NCBI GenBank assembly: GCA_965221555.1
Contig: OZ244895.1
Coordinates: 1,612,001 to 1,676,000, forward strand
Origin: JAJEAD01 sp965221555
Lineage (GTDB): Bacteria; Pseudomonadota; Gammaproteobacteria; HK1
Direction: 5' to 3'
DNA length: 64,000 bases
Of this stretch, positions 28,734 to 37,277 are shown one piece after another; position 1 is the first letter of the stretch, and the number at the start of each line of letters is the position of its first letter. A program made the position numbers and the translations under genes. The notes below the pieces were generated by a model. The model was not told where the DNA came from, did no database searches, and was given only the letters and a program-made list of their open reading frames with translations.

Positions 28734-30395
28734 ATGAGCGACTACGGATACGATCTGGGTACCTACAGCCGACCGATAACGACCGAATCGAGGGACGCGC
28801 AAGTCTGGTTCGACCGTGGCCTGGCATGGACCTACGGCTACAACCACGAAGAGGCGATCGTTTGCTACCGGCGGGCAACCGAAGCGGACCCGCGGTGCGC
28901 AATGGCGTGGTGGGGCATCGCATACGCGCTCGGACCGAACTACAACAAGGCGTGGGAGGCGTTCGACGAGGAGGATGCGTCGCGCTCGCTCGATCTCGCA
29001 TGCGACGCGCTGGCGCGGGCGCAAGCAGTGGCGCATGACGCCACCGACACCGAGCGGGCGCTGATTCGCGCCCTGGCCCGGCGCTATCCCTCGCGCGTGC
29101 CGGCCGCCGACATGGAGTCCTGGAATGACGCCTACGCGGATGCGATGCGCGCCGTGTACGAGGAGCATGCGGAGGATCCGGACGTCGAGGCGCTCTTCGC
29201 CGAAGCGATCATGAACCGTACCCCGTGGGCGCTGTGGGATCTCGGCACGGGAAGCGTCGCCGAAGGAGCGGACACCGCGGAGGCGATCGAGGTGCTCGAA
29301 GAGGCGATGCGCAGGCGCGACGACATGGGTGCGGCGCCCCACCTCGGCCTGCTGCATATGTACATCCACCTCATGGAGATGTCGCCGCACCCGGAACGCG
29401 CACTCGCCGCCGGTGATCGCCTGCGCGATCTGGTGCCCGATGCCGGCCATCTCGTGCACATGCCCACGCACATCGACGTGCTGTGTGGCGACTACCGCGC
29501 CGTGGTCGAGACCAATCAGGCTGGCACCCGGGCGGACCGCAAGTTCCTGGCGCAAGAGGGCGCTGTCAACTTCTACTCCCTCTACCGCTGCCACAACTAT
29601 CACTTCACGGTGTACGGCGCGATGTTTCTCGGCCAGCTACGCCCCGCACTCGATGCGGCCGAAGAGCTTGAATCCACTCTGAGCGAGGAGTTGCTGACCG
29701 TGTCTTCGCCGCCCATGGCCGACTGGCTGGAAGGATTCGTGCCGATGAAGCAGCACGTCCTCATCCGATTCGGCCGATGGAGGGAGATAGTCGCCGAGCC
29801 ACTGCCGCGGGACCCTGAGCTCTACTGCGTGACGAATGCGACGATGCGTTACGCGAAAGCGGTGGCGTACTCGGTGCTGGGCGATATCGCCGCGGCGCAG
29901 GCGCAAGCGGTGGCCTTCGAGGCGGCGGTCGAGACCATTCCCGACAGTCGCTACGTGTTCAACAATCGGTGTATCGATGTGCTCGCGATCGCGCGCGAGA
30001 TGATGCACGGAGAGATCGAGTACCGTCGGGGTCGATTCGACATCGCCTTCGAGCGTCTTCGCGTGGCGGTGGAGCTCGACGACAACCTGCCCTACGACGA
30101 GCCCTGGGGATGGATGCAGCCCACGCGGCACGCGCTCGCCGCCTTGCTTCTGGAGCAGGACCGGGTGGAAGAGGCGGCCGCGGTGTACCGGGCCGACCTC
30201 GGATACGACGATTCGCTAAGCCGCGCCTGCCAGCACCCCGACAACGTCTGGAGTCTGCACGGGTACCATGAGTGCCTGCATCGCCTCGGGCGCGGCGCGG
30301 AGGCGAGGATGGTCAAGCAGCGTCTCGATCTCGCGATGGCGCGGGCGGACGTACCGATCACCGCCTCTTGCTATTGTCGTCTCGCGACGCCCTGA
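28734..30395 (+). CDS. Large tetratricopeptide-repeat (TPR) protein
   Basis: About 553 residues, no signal peptide, soluble. Helical repeats match TPR spacing: NHEEAIVCYRRATEADPRCAMAWWGIAYALGPNYN near residue 38, ERALAAGDRLRDLVPDAGHLVHMPTHIDVLCGDYRAVVETNQ near residue 220, and RFDIAFERLRVAVELDDNLPYDEPWGW near residue 440. Conserved His-rich patches (LHMYIHLMEM, LVHMPTHID) and YRCHNYHFTVYGAMF suggest a ligand or metal site. This family is widespread but has no assigned role. It lies between rho and trxA and points away from both, an insertion into an otherwise conserved neighbourhood. ATG 28734 or GTG 28722 may be the start. Confidence 0.85.
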   Translation: MSDYGYDLGTYSRPITTESRDAQVWFDRGLAWTYGYNHEEAIVCYRRATEADPRCAMAWWGIAYALGPNYNKAWEAFDEEDASRSLDLACDALARAQAVAHDATDTERALIRALARRYPSRVPAADMESWNDAYADAMRAVYEEHAEDPDVEALFAEAIMNRTPWALWDLGTGSVAEGADTAEAIEVLEEAMRRRDDMGAAPHLGLLHMYIHLMEMSPHPERALAAGDRLRDLVPDAGHLVHMPTHIDVLCGDYRAVVETNQAGTRADRKFLAQEGAVNFYSLYRCHNYHFTVYGAMFLGQLRPALDAAEELESTLSEELLTVSSPPMADWLEGFVPMKQHVLIRFGRWREIVAEPLPRDPELYCVTNATMRYAKAVAYSVLGDIAAAQAQAVAFEAAVETIPDSRYVFNNRCIDVLAIAREMMHGEIEYRRGRFDIAFERLRVAVELDDNLPYDEPWGWMQPTRHALAALLLEQDRVEEAAAVYRADLGYDDSLSRACQHPDNVWSLHGYHECLHRLGRGAEARMVKQRLDLAMARADVPITASCYCRLATP

Positions 30396-30440
30396 ACCCC
30401 GAAGCGCCCGGGTATGGACGCGGAGTCAGTACCGGTGGGG

Positions 30441-30461
30441 GCTAGAGGCTAGAGGCTAGAG
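30441..30461. repeat. Three tandem copies of a 7-bp unit at the trxA stop codon
   Basis: GCTAGAG three times in a row. The trxA stop (TAG on the minus strand, 30456-30458) lies inside the array, so slippage would shift which TAG is used or lengthen the tail slightly. Confidence 0.7.
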
Positions 30462-30782
30462 GTTGCTGTCGATGAAGGCGGAGAGCTGGGTCTTCGACAC
30501 CGCCCCCACCTTGGTCGCTTCCACGCTTCCGTCCTTGAACAGCATCAGGGTCGGGATGCCGCGAATGCCGTAGCGCGGGGGCGTGGCGTTGTTCTCGTCG
30601 ATGTTCAGCTTTGCAACCTTGAGCCTTCCCGCGTACTCTTCCGCGATCTCGTCCACGATGGACGCAATCGCCTTGCATGGACCGCACCATTCCGCCCAGT
30701 AGTCCACTAGCACGGGCGCTTCGCAGTTCAGCACCTCTTCTTCGAAAGTATCGTCGCTAAGGTGCACGATGTTGCTGGACAT
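30456..30782 (-). CDS. trxA: Thioredoxin 1
   Basis: Cytoplasmic disulfide reductase, 108 residues, canonical length. Active site WAEWCGPCKAI; cis-Pro loop GIRGIPTLMLFKDG. ATG 30782 gives MSSNIVHLSDDTFEEEVL, matching E. coli Trx; in-frame upstream codons are not family-like. Divergent from rhlB with 362 bp between, as in enterics, but rho is not its direct neighbour because the TPR gene intervenes. Confidence 0.97.
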   Translation of the reverse strand: MSSNIVHLSDDTFEEEVLNCEAPVLVDYWAEWCGPCKAIASIVDEIAEEYAGRLKVAKLNIDENNATPPRYGIRGIPTLMLFKDGSVEATKVGAVSKTQLSAFIDSNL

Positions 30783-31144
30783 GAAGCAGACCCTGCCGAT
30801 GAACCCGCCGCGGATTTGAGCCCAAAGCTCGGCGCTTTGCAAGCCCGAGGGAGCCCGCTCCGCTTCGCCGAAGTACTTCGCGGGCGCACCTTGAAAAAGG
30901 AGAAATCTTATTTTAAACAATGACCTGAATAGTCACTGGTCGGCCCCGTGGGACGAGTGCAGCGCATCCCGGTTCCGGGATCCCGAAGGCCTCGCTCGGC
31001 ATGGCGAGGCTCGAGATCACGTGGCTTCCCGGTGGCGCCGGGCGCCGGGCGCACAGCGGTGCGGACTTCGGGACTCGCTGCCCGGCCGGTCTTCGGCGCT
31101 ACCGCGAGAGGCCGGACCAGAGACCGGCGGGGGAGAACACCGGC
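30783..31144. other. trxA-rhlB divergent intergenic region
   Basis: No gene. The segment 30890-30940 is markedly AT-rich in a GC-rich setting and holds a candidate trxA promoter; the rest towards rhlB is GC-rich without clear boxes. Confidence 0.5.
30910..30936 (-). promoter_or_regulatory. Candidate trxA promoter
   Basis: On the minus strand GTGACT (30936-30931), a 15-bp spacer, then TAAAAT (30915-30910), about 130 bp before the trxA ATG. The spacer is short, so the assignment is tentative. Confidence 0.4.
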
Positions 31145-32407
31145 ATGAATGAACGGATCCACACCGACGTGTCCTTTACCTCACTCGGGCTCGAGCCCGC
31201 ACTGCTCCAGGGGGTCGAGGACGCGGGATTCGAGTTCTGTACCCCGATCCAGGCCGGCGCCCTGCCCATTGCCCTCGACGGGCGCGATGTCGAAGGCCAG
31301 GCGCAGACCGGTACCGGCAAGACGGCCGCCTTCCTGCTTGCGACCATGAACCACTTGCTGCGCCGGCACCCGCGAGACGACCACCGCGATGGCAATCCGA
31401 GGGCCCTGATCGTCGCGCCGACCCGCGAGCTCGCGGTGCAGATTCACCGCGATGCCGAAGTACTCGGTCGTCACGCGGGATTCCGCCTGACGGTGGTGTT
31501 CGGCGGAACCGGCTACGAAGAGCAAAGACGCAGCCTGCGCGACGGGGTCGACGTTCTCGTCGGGACTCCCGGTCGACTGATCGACTACTACAAGCAGAGA
31601 ATCTACGACCTGCGCGGCATTCAGGTCGCGGTGATCGACGAAGCTGATCGCATGTTCGACCTCGGCTTCATTCGCGACGTGCGCTACCTCCTGCGCCGGA
31701 TGCCACCGGCGCATCACCGGCTGAATCTGCTCTTTTCCGCCACACTCTCCCATCGCGTTTCCGAGCTCGCCTACGAGCACATGAATGCTCCGACCGTGGT
31801 CAATGCGAATCCGGAAAGAGTCACGGTCTCACGGGTGTCCCAGAAGCTCTTCCACGTTTCGAAGGAGGAGAAGATCCCGTTGCTCTTCGGTCTGTTGCAG
31901 GACAGAGAGGTCACGCGCACCCTCGTGTTCACCAACACCAAGCGCAGCGCCGAGCTGGTGGAGAGCTGGCTCGCCGCCAACGGTATCGGGGCGGGCATGC
32001 TGACCGGCGACGTGCCGCAGAGGCGGCGCCTTGCGCTGCTCGAGGACTTCAAGCGGGGCGCCCTGCCCATTCTCGTGGCCACCGACGTCGCGTCGCGGGG
32101 GCTGCACATCCCCGATGTCAGCCACGTCTTCAACTTCGATCTGCCCCAGGATCCGGAAGACTATGTGCATCGCGTGGGCCGCACCGCCCGGGTGGGAACG
32201 GAAGGCGACGCGGTGAGCTTTGCATGCGAAGAGTTCGTGTACTCTCTCGGGGCGATCGAGGAGTTCATCGGAGAGAAGATTCCGGTATCGGCGGTGAGCG
32301 ATGACCTGCTCGTCCAGGCCAATCCTCCGAGGCGCGGGGCCAGGCGGCGTACCGGCAGGGATCGGCGCCAGCGGCACCACTCGCGCACCCGCGCATCAGG
32401 AGCGTGA
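31145..32407 (+). CDS. rhlB: DEAD-box RNA helicase RhlB
   Basis: RNA helicase, in E. coli part of the degradosome. It is 420 residues. Q motif FEFCTPIQAGALPIAL, Walker A AQTGTGKTAA, PTRELAVQ, DEAD box VIDEADRMFDLGF, SAT in LLFSATLS, and C-terminal VATDVASRGLHIPDVSHVFNFDLP and HRVGRTARVG. The basic C-terminal tail (RRGARRRTGRDRRQRHHSRTR) fits RNA binding. ATG 31145 matches the family start. RhlB rather than another DEAD protein is supported by the position divergent to trxA and by the LGFIRDVRYLLRRMP block. Confidence 0.95.
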   Translation: MNERIHTDVSFTSLGLEPALLQGVEDAGFEFCTPIQAGALPIALDGRDVEGQAQTGTGKTAAFLLATMNHLLRRHPRDDHRDGNPRALIVAPTRELAVQIHRDAEVLGRHAGFRLTVVFGGTGYEEQRRSLRDGVDVLVGTPGRLIDYYKQRIYDLRGIQVAVIDEADRMFDLGFIRDVRYLLRRMPPAHHRLNLLFSATLSHRVSELAYEHMNAPTVVNANPERVTVSRVSQKLFHVSKEEKIPLLFGLLQDREVTRTLVFTNTKRSAELVESWLAANGIGAGMLTGDVPQRRRLALLEDFKRGALPILVATDVASRGLHIPDVSHVFNFDLPQDPEDYVHRVGRTARVGTEGDAVSFACEEFVYSLGAIEEFIGEKIPVSAVSDDLLVQANPPRRGARRRTGRDRRQRHHSRTRASGA

Positions 32408-32410
32408 GCA

Positions 32411-32677
32411 ATGAACAACAGAGGAGCCGACGCAACGACGGCATTCGATCTCGAACGCGGGCGGGAAGCAACGCCGGGCGCCCCGCCACTGTGCGCCCAC
32501 TTTGGCAGTGGTCCGCGCCTGGAGGCGCCCGACCGGGGGAGACGGCGGGCTCTCCGGCTGCTGCCCGCCCTTCTCCTTCTCGGGGGGTGCGGTCAGAAGG
32601 GCGCGCTCTTTCTTCCCGACGACAACCAGAACGCCGAAGAGGCGCGCGTGACTCCGACTTCCGTTTCCGCCACCTGA
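32411..32677 (+). CDS. lptM: LptM-like small outer-membrane lipoprotein
   Basis: Short lipoprotein (88 codons) ending in LPALLLLGGCGQKGALFLPDD. The lipobox LLGGC and the CGQKGALFLP mature start match LptM (formerly YifL), which helps LptD assembly. It sits directly upstream of lysA, its usual neighbour in many gammaproteobacteria. The predicted N-terminus is unusually long before the Arg-rich signal (RGRRRALRLL), so the real start may be internal and noncanonical. Confidence 0.82.
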   Translation: MNNRGADATTAFDLERGREATPGAPPLCAHFGSGPRLEAPDRGRRRALRLLPALLLLGGCGQKGALFLPDDNQNAEEARVTPTSVSAT

Positions 32678-32711
32678 TCCGGATTCGCCGGCCGCGACGT
32701 TTCCGATCCGG

Positions 32712-34004
32712 TTGAAGAGTCCCAGGCTGGTGCCCCCCACGGCGCAGTCCGGCGAGCCGGAGGACTGCTTCCGCTACCGGGCGGGCCTGCTCCACGCGGA
32801 AAGCGTTTCGCTGCGCGATCTCGCGAGGCGATACGGTACGCCTTGCTACGTCTATTCGCGGGCCGGCCTCGAGGCGCGCTGGAAGGCGTTCGACCGCGCC
32901 TTCGCCGCCCATCCCCACCTGGTCTGTTTTGCGGTGAAGGCCAACGGGAACCTGGCGGTGCTCGATACCCTGGCCCGGCTCGGATCCGGCTTCGACATCG
33001 TCTCGGGCGGGGAGCTGGCGCGGGTGGAGGCGGCGGGAGGATGCGTGGGACGCACGATCTTCTCCGGTTGTGGCAAGACGCGGGAGGAGCTTCGCACCGC
33101 ACTGGAGGCGGGGATCATGTACTTCAACATCGAGTCGTTCGCCGAACTCGAGCGGCTTGCGGAGATTGCGGTGATGCTCGGTCGACGCGCGTCGGTGTCC
33201 CTGCGCGTGAATCCCGACATCGATGCGCGAACCCATCCCTATGTCGCCACCGGTCTGAAGGAGAACAAGTTCGGCATACCCATCGAAGAGGCCCGCGAAC
33301 TGACCCGCAAAGCGAGAGGCCTTCCCGGAATCGACGTGGTGGGCATCGGCGCCCACATCGGCTCTCAGCAGACTTCCGCCGGGCCTTTCCGGGACGCGGT
33401 CGAAGCGCTGCTCGCCCTCGCCGACACCTTGCGCGAGGACGGCGTGGATCTTCGCTACGTCAATGCGGGAGGGGGCATGGGCGTTCGCTACCGCGACGAA
33501 ACGGTGCCCGGCCCGGAGGATTTTGCGGCGGCGGTGGGCGACCGGGCGGCCGCGCGGGGGCTTTGCCTCATCATTGAGCCGGGCCGCGCACTCGTCGCGG
33601 GCGCGGGAGTGCTGCTCACCACCGTGGAGTACCGCAAGCGAAGCGGGGATCGGGATTTCGCGATCACCGACGCGGCGATGAACGACCTGCTGCGCCCCGC
33701 CCTCTACGACGCATGGCACGATGTCGTGTGCGTCGACGAGAGGCCTCCCCCGGAGTCGACGCTGGACGTGGTCGGGCCGGTGTGCGAATCGGCGGACTTC
33801 CTCGCGCGCGGCCGGCGACTCGACGTGGCGCCCGGCGATCTGCTGGCGGTGCGCAACGCCGGCGCCTACGCGTTCGTGATGAGCTCAAACTACAACGCCC
33901 GCCCGCGGGCCGCCGAGGTGATGGTCGATGGCGAACGTGCCCACCTCGTGCGCCCCCGGGAGCGCGCTGGGGATCTCTTCGCTTCGGAATCGCGCCTGCC
34001 GTGA
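32712..34004 (+). CDS. lysA: Diaminopimelate decarboxylase
   Basis: PLP enzyme forming lysine from meso-diaminopimelate. About 430 residues. PLP lysine in VCFAVKANGN, GFDIVSGGEL, SLRVNPDIDARTHPYVATGLKENKFGI, VGIGAHIGSQ, VNAGGGMGVRY, IEPGRALVAGAG, DAAMNDLLRPALYDAWH, and the catalytic GPVCESADFLA. TTG 32712 or GTG 32730 could be the start; neither has a strong Shine-Dalgarno. dapF, the usual next gene, is absent here. Confidence 0.95.
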   Translation: MKSPRLVPPTAQSGEPEDCFRYRAGLLHAESVSLRDLARRYGTPCYVYSRAGLEARWKAFDRAFAAHPHLVCFAVKANGNLAVLDTLARLGSGFDIVSGGELARVEAAGGCVGRTIFSGCGKTREELRTALEAGIMYFNIESFAELERLAEIAVMLGRRASVSLRVNPDIDARTHPYVATGLKENKFGIPIEEARELTRKARGLPGIDVVGIGAHIGSQQTSAGPFRDAVEALLALADTLREDGVDLRYVNAGGGMGVRYRDETVPGPEDFAAAVGDRAAARGLCLIIEPGRALVAGAGVLLTTVEYRKRSGDRDFAITDAAMNDLLRPALYDAWHDVVCVDERPPPESTLDVVGPVCESADFLARGRRLDVAPGDLLAVRNAGAYAFVMSSNYNARPRAAEVMVDGERAHLVRPRERAGDLFASESRLP

Positions 34005-34050
34005 CGCCGTCGCCTCCGGCGCTTCGCCGGGGGGAAGGTAGAATAGGACC

Positions 34051-35094
34051 ATGCCCCACTCGCCCAAAGCGGTCGCTCTCATCTCGGGAGGGCTCGACTC
34101 GATGCTGGCCGCCCGCGTCATTCTCGAACAGGGGGTGCACGTCGAAGGGCTGAACTTCTTCACGGGGTTCTGCGTGGAAGGCCACACCCACGCAATCCGC
34201 AAGCGCGATCGAACCAGACCCAAGCGCAACAACGCGCTCTGGGTGGCGGAAACGCTCGGCATCAAGCTGCATTTCGTCGATGTCGTCGAGCCTTACAAAG
34301 AGATCGTGCTTAACCCCCGCCACGGCTACGGCGCCCACCTCAACCCCTGCCTCGACTGCAAGTCGTTCATGGTGGGCCGAGCCTTCGAGTGGATGCAGCC
34401 CCGCGGTTTCGACTTCGTGGTCACCGGCGAGGTGATCGGCCAGCGACCCAAGTCCCAGCGTCGCGATACGATGCCGGTGGTTGCGCGCGAGTCGGGTGCG
34501 GGCGATCGCCTGCTGCGTCCTCTGTGCGCGCGACACCTCGCCCCGACGCTGCCAGAGCGTGAGGGCTGGGTGGACCGGGAGGCCCTGTACGACTTCCACG
34601 GGCGCTCACGCAAGCCTCAGATTGCGCTGGCGGAGCGCTTCGGCATCGAAGACTACGCGCAACCCGCCGGCGGATGCTGCTTTCTCACCAACGCGCACTA
34701 CTCCGCAAAGCTCGAGGATCTGTGGAAGGCCCGCGGCAACCGGGACTACGAGCTCGACGACATCATGCTGCTCAAGGTGGGGCGACATCTGCGTCCACGC
34801 CCCCACTTCAAGATGGTGATCGCCCGGGAGGAGGGAGAAAACCGCTTCCTGCGCGGCTACCGGTACCGCTTTACTCACCTGCGCACGGTGAGCCACGAAG
34901 GACCGCTCGCGATGCTTGACGGCACGGTGGAGGCCGACGACCTCCTTCTCGCCGCCCGTCTCGTCGCCCGCTTCAGTCAGGGACGCGACGCGGAACGGGT
35001 GCGGGTCGAGATCGGCGCCAAGGGGCGGGAAGCGGAGGTGGTGACGGTGGCGCCGCTGGCCGCATCGGAGATCCCGGCCGAATGGTACATATGA
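34051..35094 (+). CDS. PP-loop ATPase, MnmA/ThiI-like tRNA thiolation or sulfur-transfer protein
   Basis: About 347 residues. N-terminal PP-loop ALISGGLDSMLAARVI (SGGLDS near residue 12), then conserved Cys pair LNPCLDCKSFM, GFDFVVTGEVIGQRPKSQRR, and a later QPAGGCCFLTN with adjacent Cys. This is the pattern of a family related to MnmA (tRNA 2-thiouridylase), with adenylation of a uridine oxygen followed by persulfide attack. It is not the standard MnmA, which has different flanks. Its stop overlaps the TusA-like start (ATGA), so a dedicated sulfur relay is likely. Substrate unknown. Confidence 0.8.
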   Translation: MPHSPKAVALISGGLDSMLAARVILEQGVHVEGLNFFTGFCVEGHTHAIRKRDRTRPKRNNALWVAETLGIKLHFVDVVEPYKEIVLNPRHGYGAHLNPCLDCKSFMVGRAFEWMQPRGFDFVVTGEVIGQRPKSQRRDTMPVVARESGAGDRLLRPLCARHLAPTLPEREGWVDREALYDFHGRSRKPQIALAERFGIEDYAQPAGGCCFLTNAHYSAKLEDLWKARGNRDYELDDIMLLKVGRHLRPRPHFKMVIAREEGENRFLRGYRYRFTHLRTVSHEGPLAMLDGTVEADDLLLAARLVARFSQGRDAERVRVEIGAKGREAEVVTVAPLAASEIPAEWYI

Positions 35095-35360
35095 CGGTGG
35101 GCACGGAGTCGCAGCTTCCACCGGCCGGCGTCCAGGTCCTCGACGCGCGTGGTCTGCTCTGTCCGCTTCCCGTTATTCGCACCCAGGATCGCGTCGCCTC
35201 TCTCGAGGCCGGAGATCGCCTTCGGGTGCGCTGCACCGATCCAGGCACCGAGAGCGACATTCCCGCCTGGTGCCGCATCAACGGCCACCGCGTCATCGGC
35301 ATCGAGCGCTCCGCGGACGAGACCGCAATCGTCATCGAGGTAGGCGGAGGAGCTGCCTGA
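35091..35360 (+). CDS. TusA-like sulfurtransferase
   Basis: Small persulfide carrier, 89 residues. The core LDARGLLCPLPVIRTQDRV contains Cys24 in the CPxP motif; TDPGTESDIPAWCRINGH and ERSADETAIVIEV complete the fold. ATG 35091 overlaps the PP-loop gene's TGA. TusA proteins carry sulfur to MnmA for tRNA and, in sulfur oxidisers, to the Dsr/sHdr systems. The tight coupling with a PP-loop partner argues for a tRNA or cofactor thiolation role here. Confidence 0.9.
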   Translation: MTVGTESQLPPAGVQVLDARGLLCPLPVIRTQDRVASLEAGDRLRVRCTDPGTESDIPAWCRINGHRVIGIERSADETAIVIEVGGGAA

Positions 35361-35651
35361 CAGAGTGTCGGGGAACGCGTCCATCGCTTGCTCGGCTCCA
35401 CGCTCGGAGCATCCGGATTCAAGACCGCTTCCCGGTCTCGCCGGCTCGGCGGCGACGAAAGACGCCAGCCATCCGGATACCGGAGGTGGCGCTGCGATAA
35501 CGCAGTGTTCCGAGCACCGTCAGGTGGTTGCGCTTGCGGGTCGGCGCGACCAGGTTGCGCCCTCCGGCGGCCGCGGTGCGACTCTCCCCCTCCGGCGATG
35601 CTCGGGCAGGAGTCGGCGGGTTGCGCCCCCCGCGCTTGCGGACAAGCGGGG

Positions 35652-36824
35652 ATGAAGGGCAGCGCCGCATCGAAGGAACGCTACGCGACCATGCGTCGCG
35701 TCACCGTGCTGGGTGGGCTGCTCGATCTCGTGCTCGGCGTCGCCAAGATCCTCGGGGGGTTGTGGACCCATTCCCAGTCGCTGGTGGCCGATGGCGTGCA
35801 CTCCCTCTCCGACCTCGCGACCGACGTCCTCGTGCTCTACGCCGCCAAGCATGCCCACGTCCCCCCGGACGCCGAGCATCCCTACGGTCACGCACGCATC
35901 GAGACCGCCGCGAGCGCGGTGCTGGGCACGGTGCTGGTGCTCGTCGCGGCGGGCCTCGCCCTCCACGCGGTGGAGCGCTTCCTGGACCCGGAACCCCTTC
36001 CGGTACCCGAAGCGGCCGCGCTCGCCTTCGCCCTGTTCTCGGTGGTCTCCAAGGAGGCGATGTACCACTACATGATGCACCACGCCAAGCGCCTGATGTC
36101 GCCTCTCATGGGGGCGAACGCATGGCACACCCGCAGCGACGCGATCTCCTCGCTCGTGGTCATCGTGGGGGTCGGGGGCTCGATGGCGGGTTTCGCCTAT
36201 CTCGACACCGTGGCCGCGCTCGTCGTCGCCGGCATGGTGGGCCGCATCGGCTACCGGGTCGCCAAGAGCGGCATGATGGAGCTCATCGACACCGGGCTTC
36301 CCGCCCCACAGCTCGCGGAGCTGCGCCGGGTCATCCTTTCGGTGGACGGCGTCTCGGATCTGCACCAGCTCCGAACGCGGCGCATGGGAGGCCAGGTGCT
36401 GGTGGATGTTCACGTCATTCTCTCGAATCCGCGGATCAGCCTCTCCGAGGGCCATCAGATCAGCGAGACGGTGCGCTACGTTCTGATTCGCGCCATTGAC
36501 GAGGTCGACGACGTTACGGTGCACGTCGACCCCGAGGACGACGACGCATTCGTGCCCGTCCCGCTGCCGACCCGAAGGGAGCTGCTCCCCCGCCTTGAGG
36601 AACGCTTCCAGTCGATTGAGGAAGCGTCTCGAATTCAGGGGGTCACCTTGCACTACCTCGATAACCGTATTCACCTGGAACTCGAACTGCCCCTGTCGCT
36701 GCTCCAGGAGCAGGCAGCGGGCGCGGAGCGGCTGCGGCGCGCCTTCGCCCGGGCGCTCGAGAACGATTCCGATGTGGCGAGCGTGCGCCTGGTTTTCTCG
36801 GAGAGCGGGCAAGGCATGACATGA
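35652..36824 (+). CDS. Cation diffusion facilitator (FieF-like divalent metal exporter)
   Basis: Inner membrane metal/proton antiporter, 390 residues. Metal site LVADGVHSLSDLATD in the second span and NAWHTRSDAISSLVV in the fifth, the typical HxxxD and HxxxD pairs. C-terminal cytoplasmic domain (VDGVSDLHQLRTRRMGGQVLVDVHV, then VDDVTVHVDPEDD) is the dimer/metal-sensing fold; it is followed by about 100 further residues that are longer than in FieF. ATG 35652 is chosen after AAGCGGGG; upstream in-frame codons are not membrane-like. Metal specificity cannot be read. Confidence 0.9.
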   Translation: MKGSAASKERYATMRRVTVLGGLLDLVLGVAKILGGLWTHSQSLVADGVHSLSDLATDVLVLYAAKHAHVPPDAEHPYGHARIETAASAVLGTVLVLVAAGLALHAVERFLDPEPLPVPEAAALAFALFSVVSKEAMYHYMMHHAKRLMSPLMGANAWHTRSDAISSLVVIVGVGGSMAGFAYLDTVAALVVAGMVGRIGYRVAKSGMMELIDTGLPAPQLAELRRVILSVDGVSDLHQLRTRRMGGQVLVDVHVILSNPRISLSEGHQISETVRYVLIRAIDEVDDVTVHVDPEDDDAFVPVPLPTRRELLPRLEERFQSIEEASRIQGVTLHYLDNRIHLELELPLSLLQEQAAGAERLRRAFARALENDSDVASVRLVFSESGQGMT

Positions 36825-37277
36825 CGGCTACGCCTGGCCGCCACCGTCCGAAACCAGCCCGCAAGTTCCAACGATATGCGGTCACATCGGGTGTCAAGAT
36901 AACGAGATTGCAGGAAGCACGGACCGAAAGGCGCGCAACGGCGAGCCGGAAACAGGCGAAGCGTCGGTGGCGCTTCGCCCCGGCGAGCGGGCAAGCCAAT
37001 GATGGCTCGCCCCGGCCGGAAGGCTTCGCCCAAGGACTGCGAAGCGCAGCAGGTAGCTGATACGAAGTCGAAAGCGGCGCGACGGAGTACGACCGGCTGA
37101 CACGGGCATATTGGCGTCGGCGAGTTGAGAAATCGGTGAATCATCCGGGTGGGTGTCACGCGCGCCGCCGCTGCGATGGTAGGATGGCGGAGGTTCCCGC
37201 CGACGCGCGAACCGGTTTCCGCCCCGCCGTTTCCAACCCGGATCGATCCCGTTTCAGTCCACAGGAGGCAATGATCC
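36825..37277. other. Intergenic region upstream of glnA, with dispersed repeat
   Basis: No gene. It contains the composite repeat copy at 36917-37152 and a Shine-Dalgarno ACAGGAGG just before glnA. A sigma-54 site (TGGCAC-N5-TTGCA) expected for nitrogen control was looked for and not seen. Confidence 0.5.
36917..37152 (+). repeat. Dispersed intergenic repeat, composite copy upstream of glnA
   Basis: Same ordered blocks as upstream of glmS: GCACGGACCGAAAG, then ACGAAGTCG, GGAGTAC, and the core GCATATTGGCGTC...AAATCGGTGAA (37106-37152). It carries about 110 bp of extra GC-rich sequence between the first and second blocks. Confidence 0.7.

Noticed and set aside
28482..29603. 370-codon N-terminal extension in frame with Rho
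   Set aside because: Antisense to the TPR gene and has no similarity to Rho; GTG 28481 matches the E. coli start.
35365..35655. Small + strand frame between the TusA-like and CDF genes
   Set aside because: Ser/Arg/Pro-rich, no motif or Shine-Dalgarno; regarded as intergenic.
37140..37277. Sigma-54 promoter of glnA
   Set aside because: No TGGCAC-N5-TTGCA-like sequence found in the leader.
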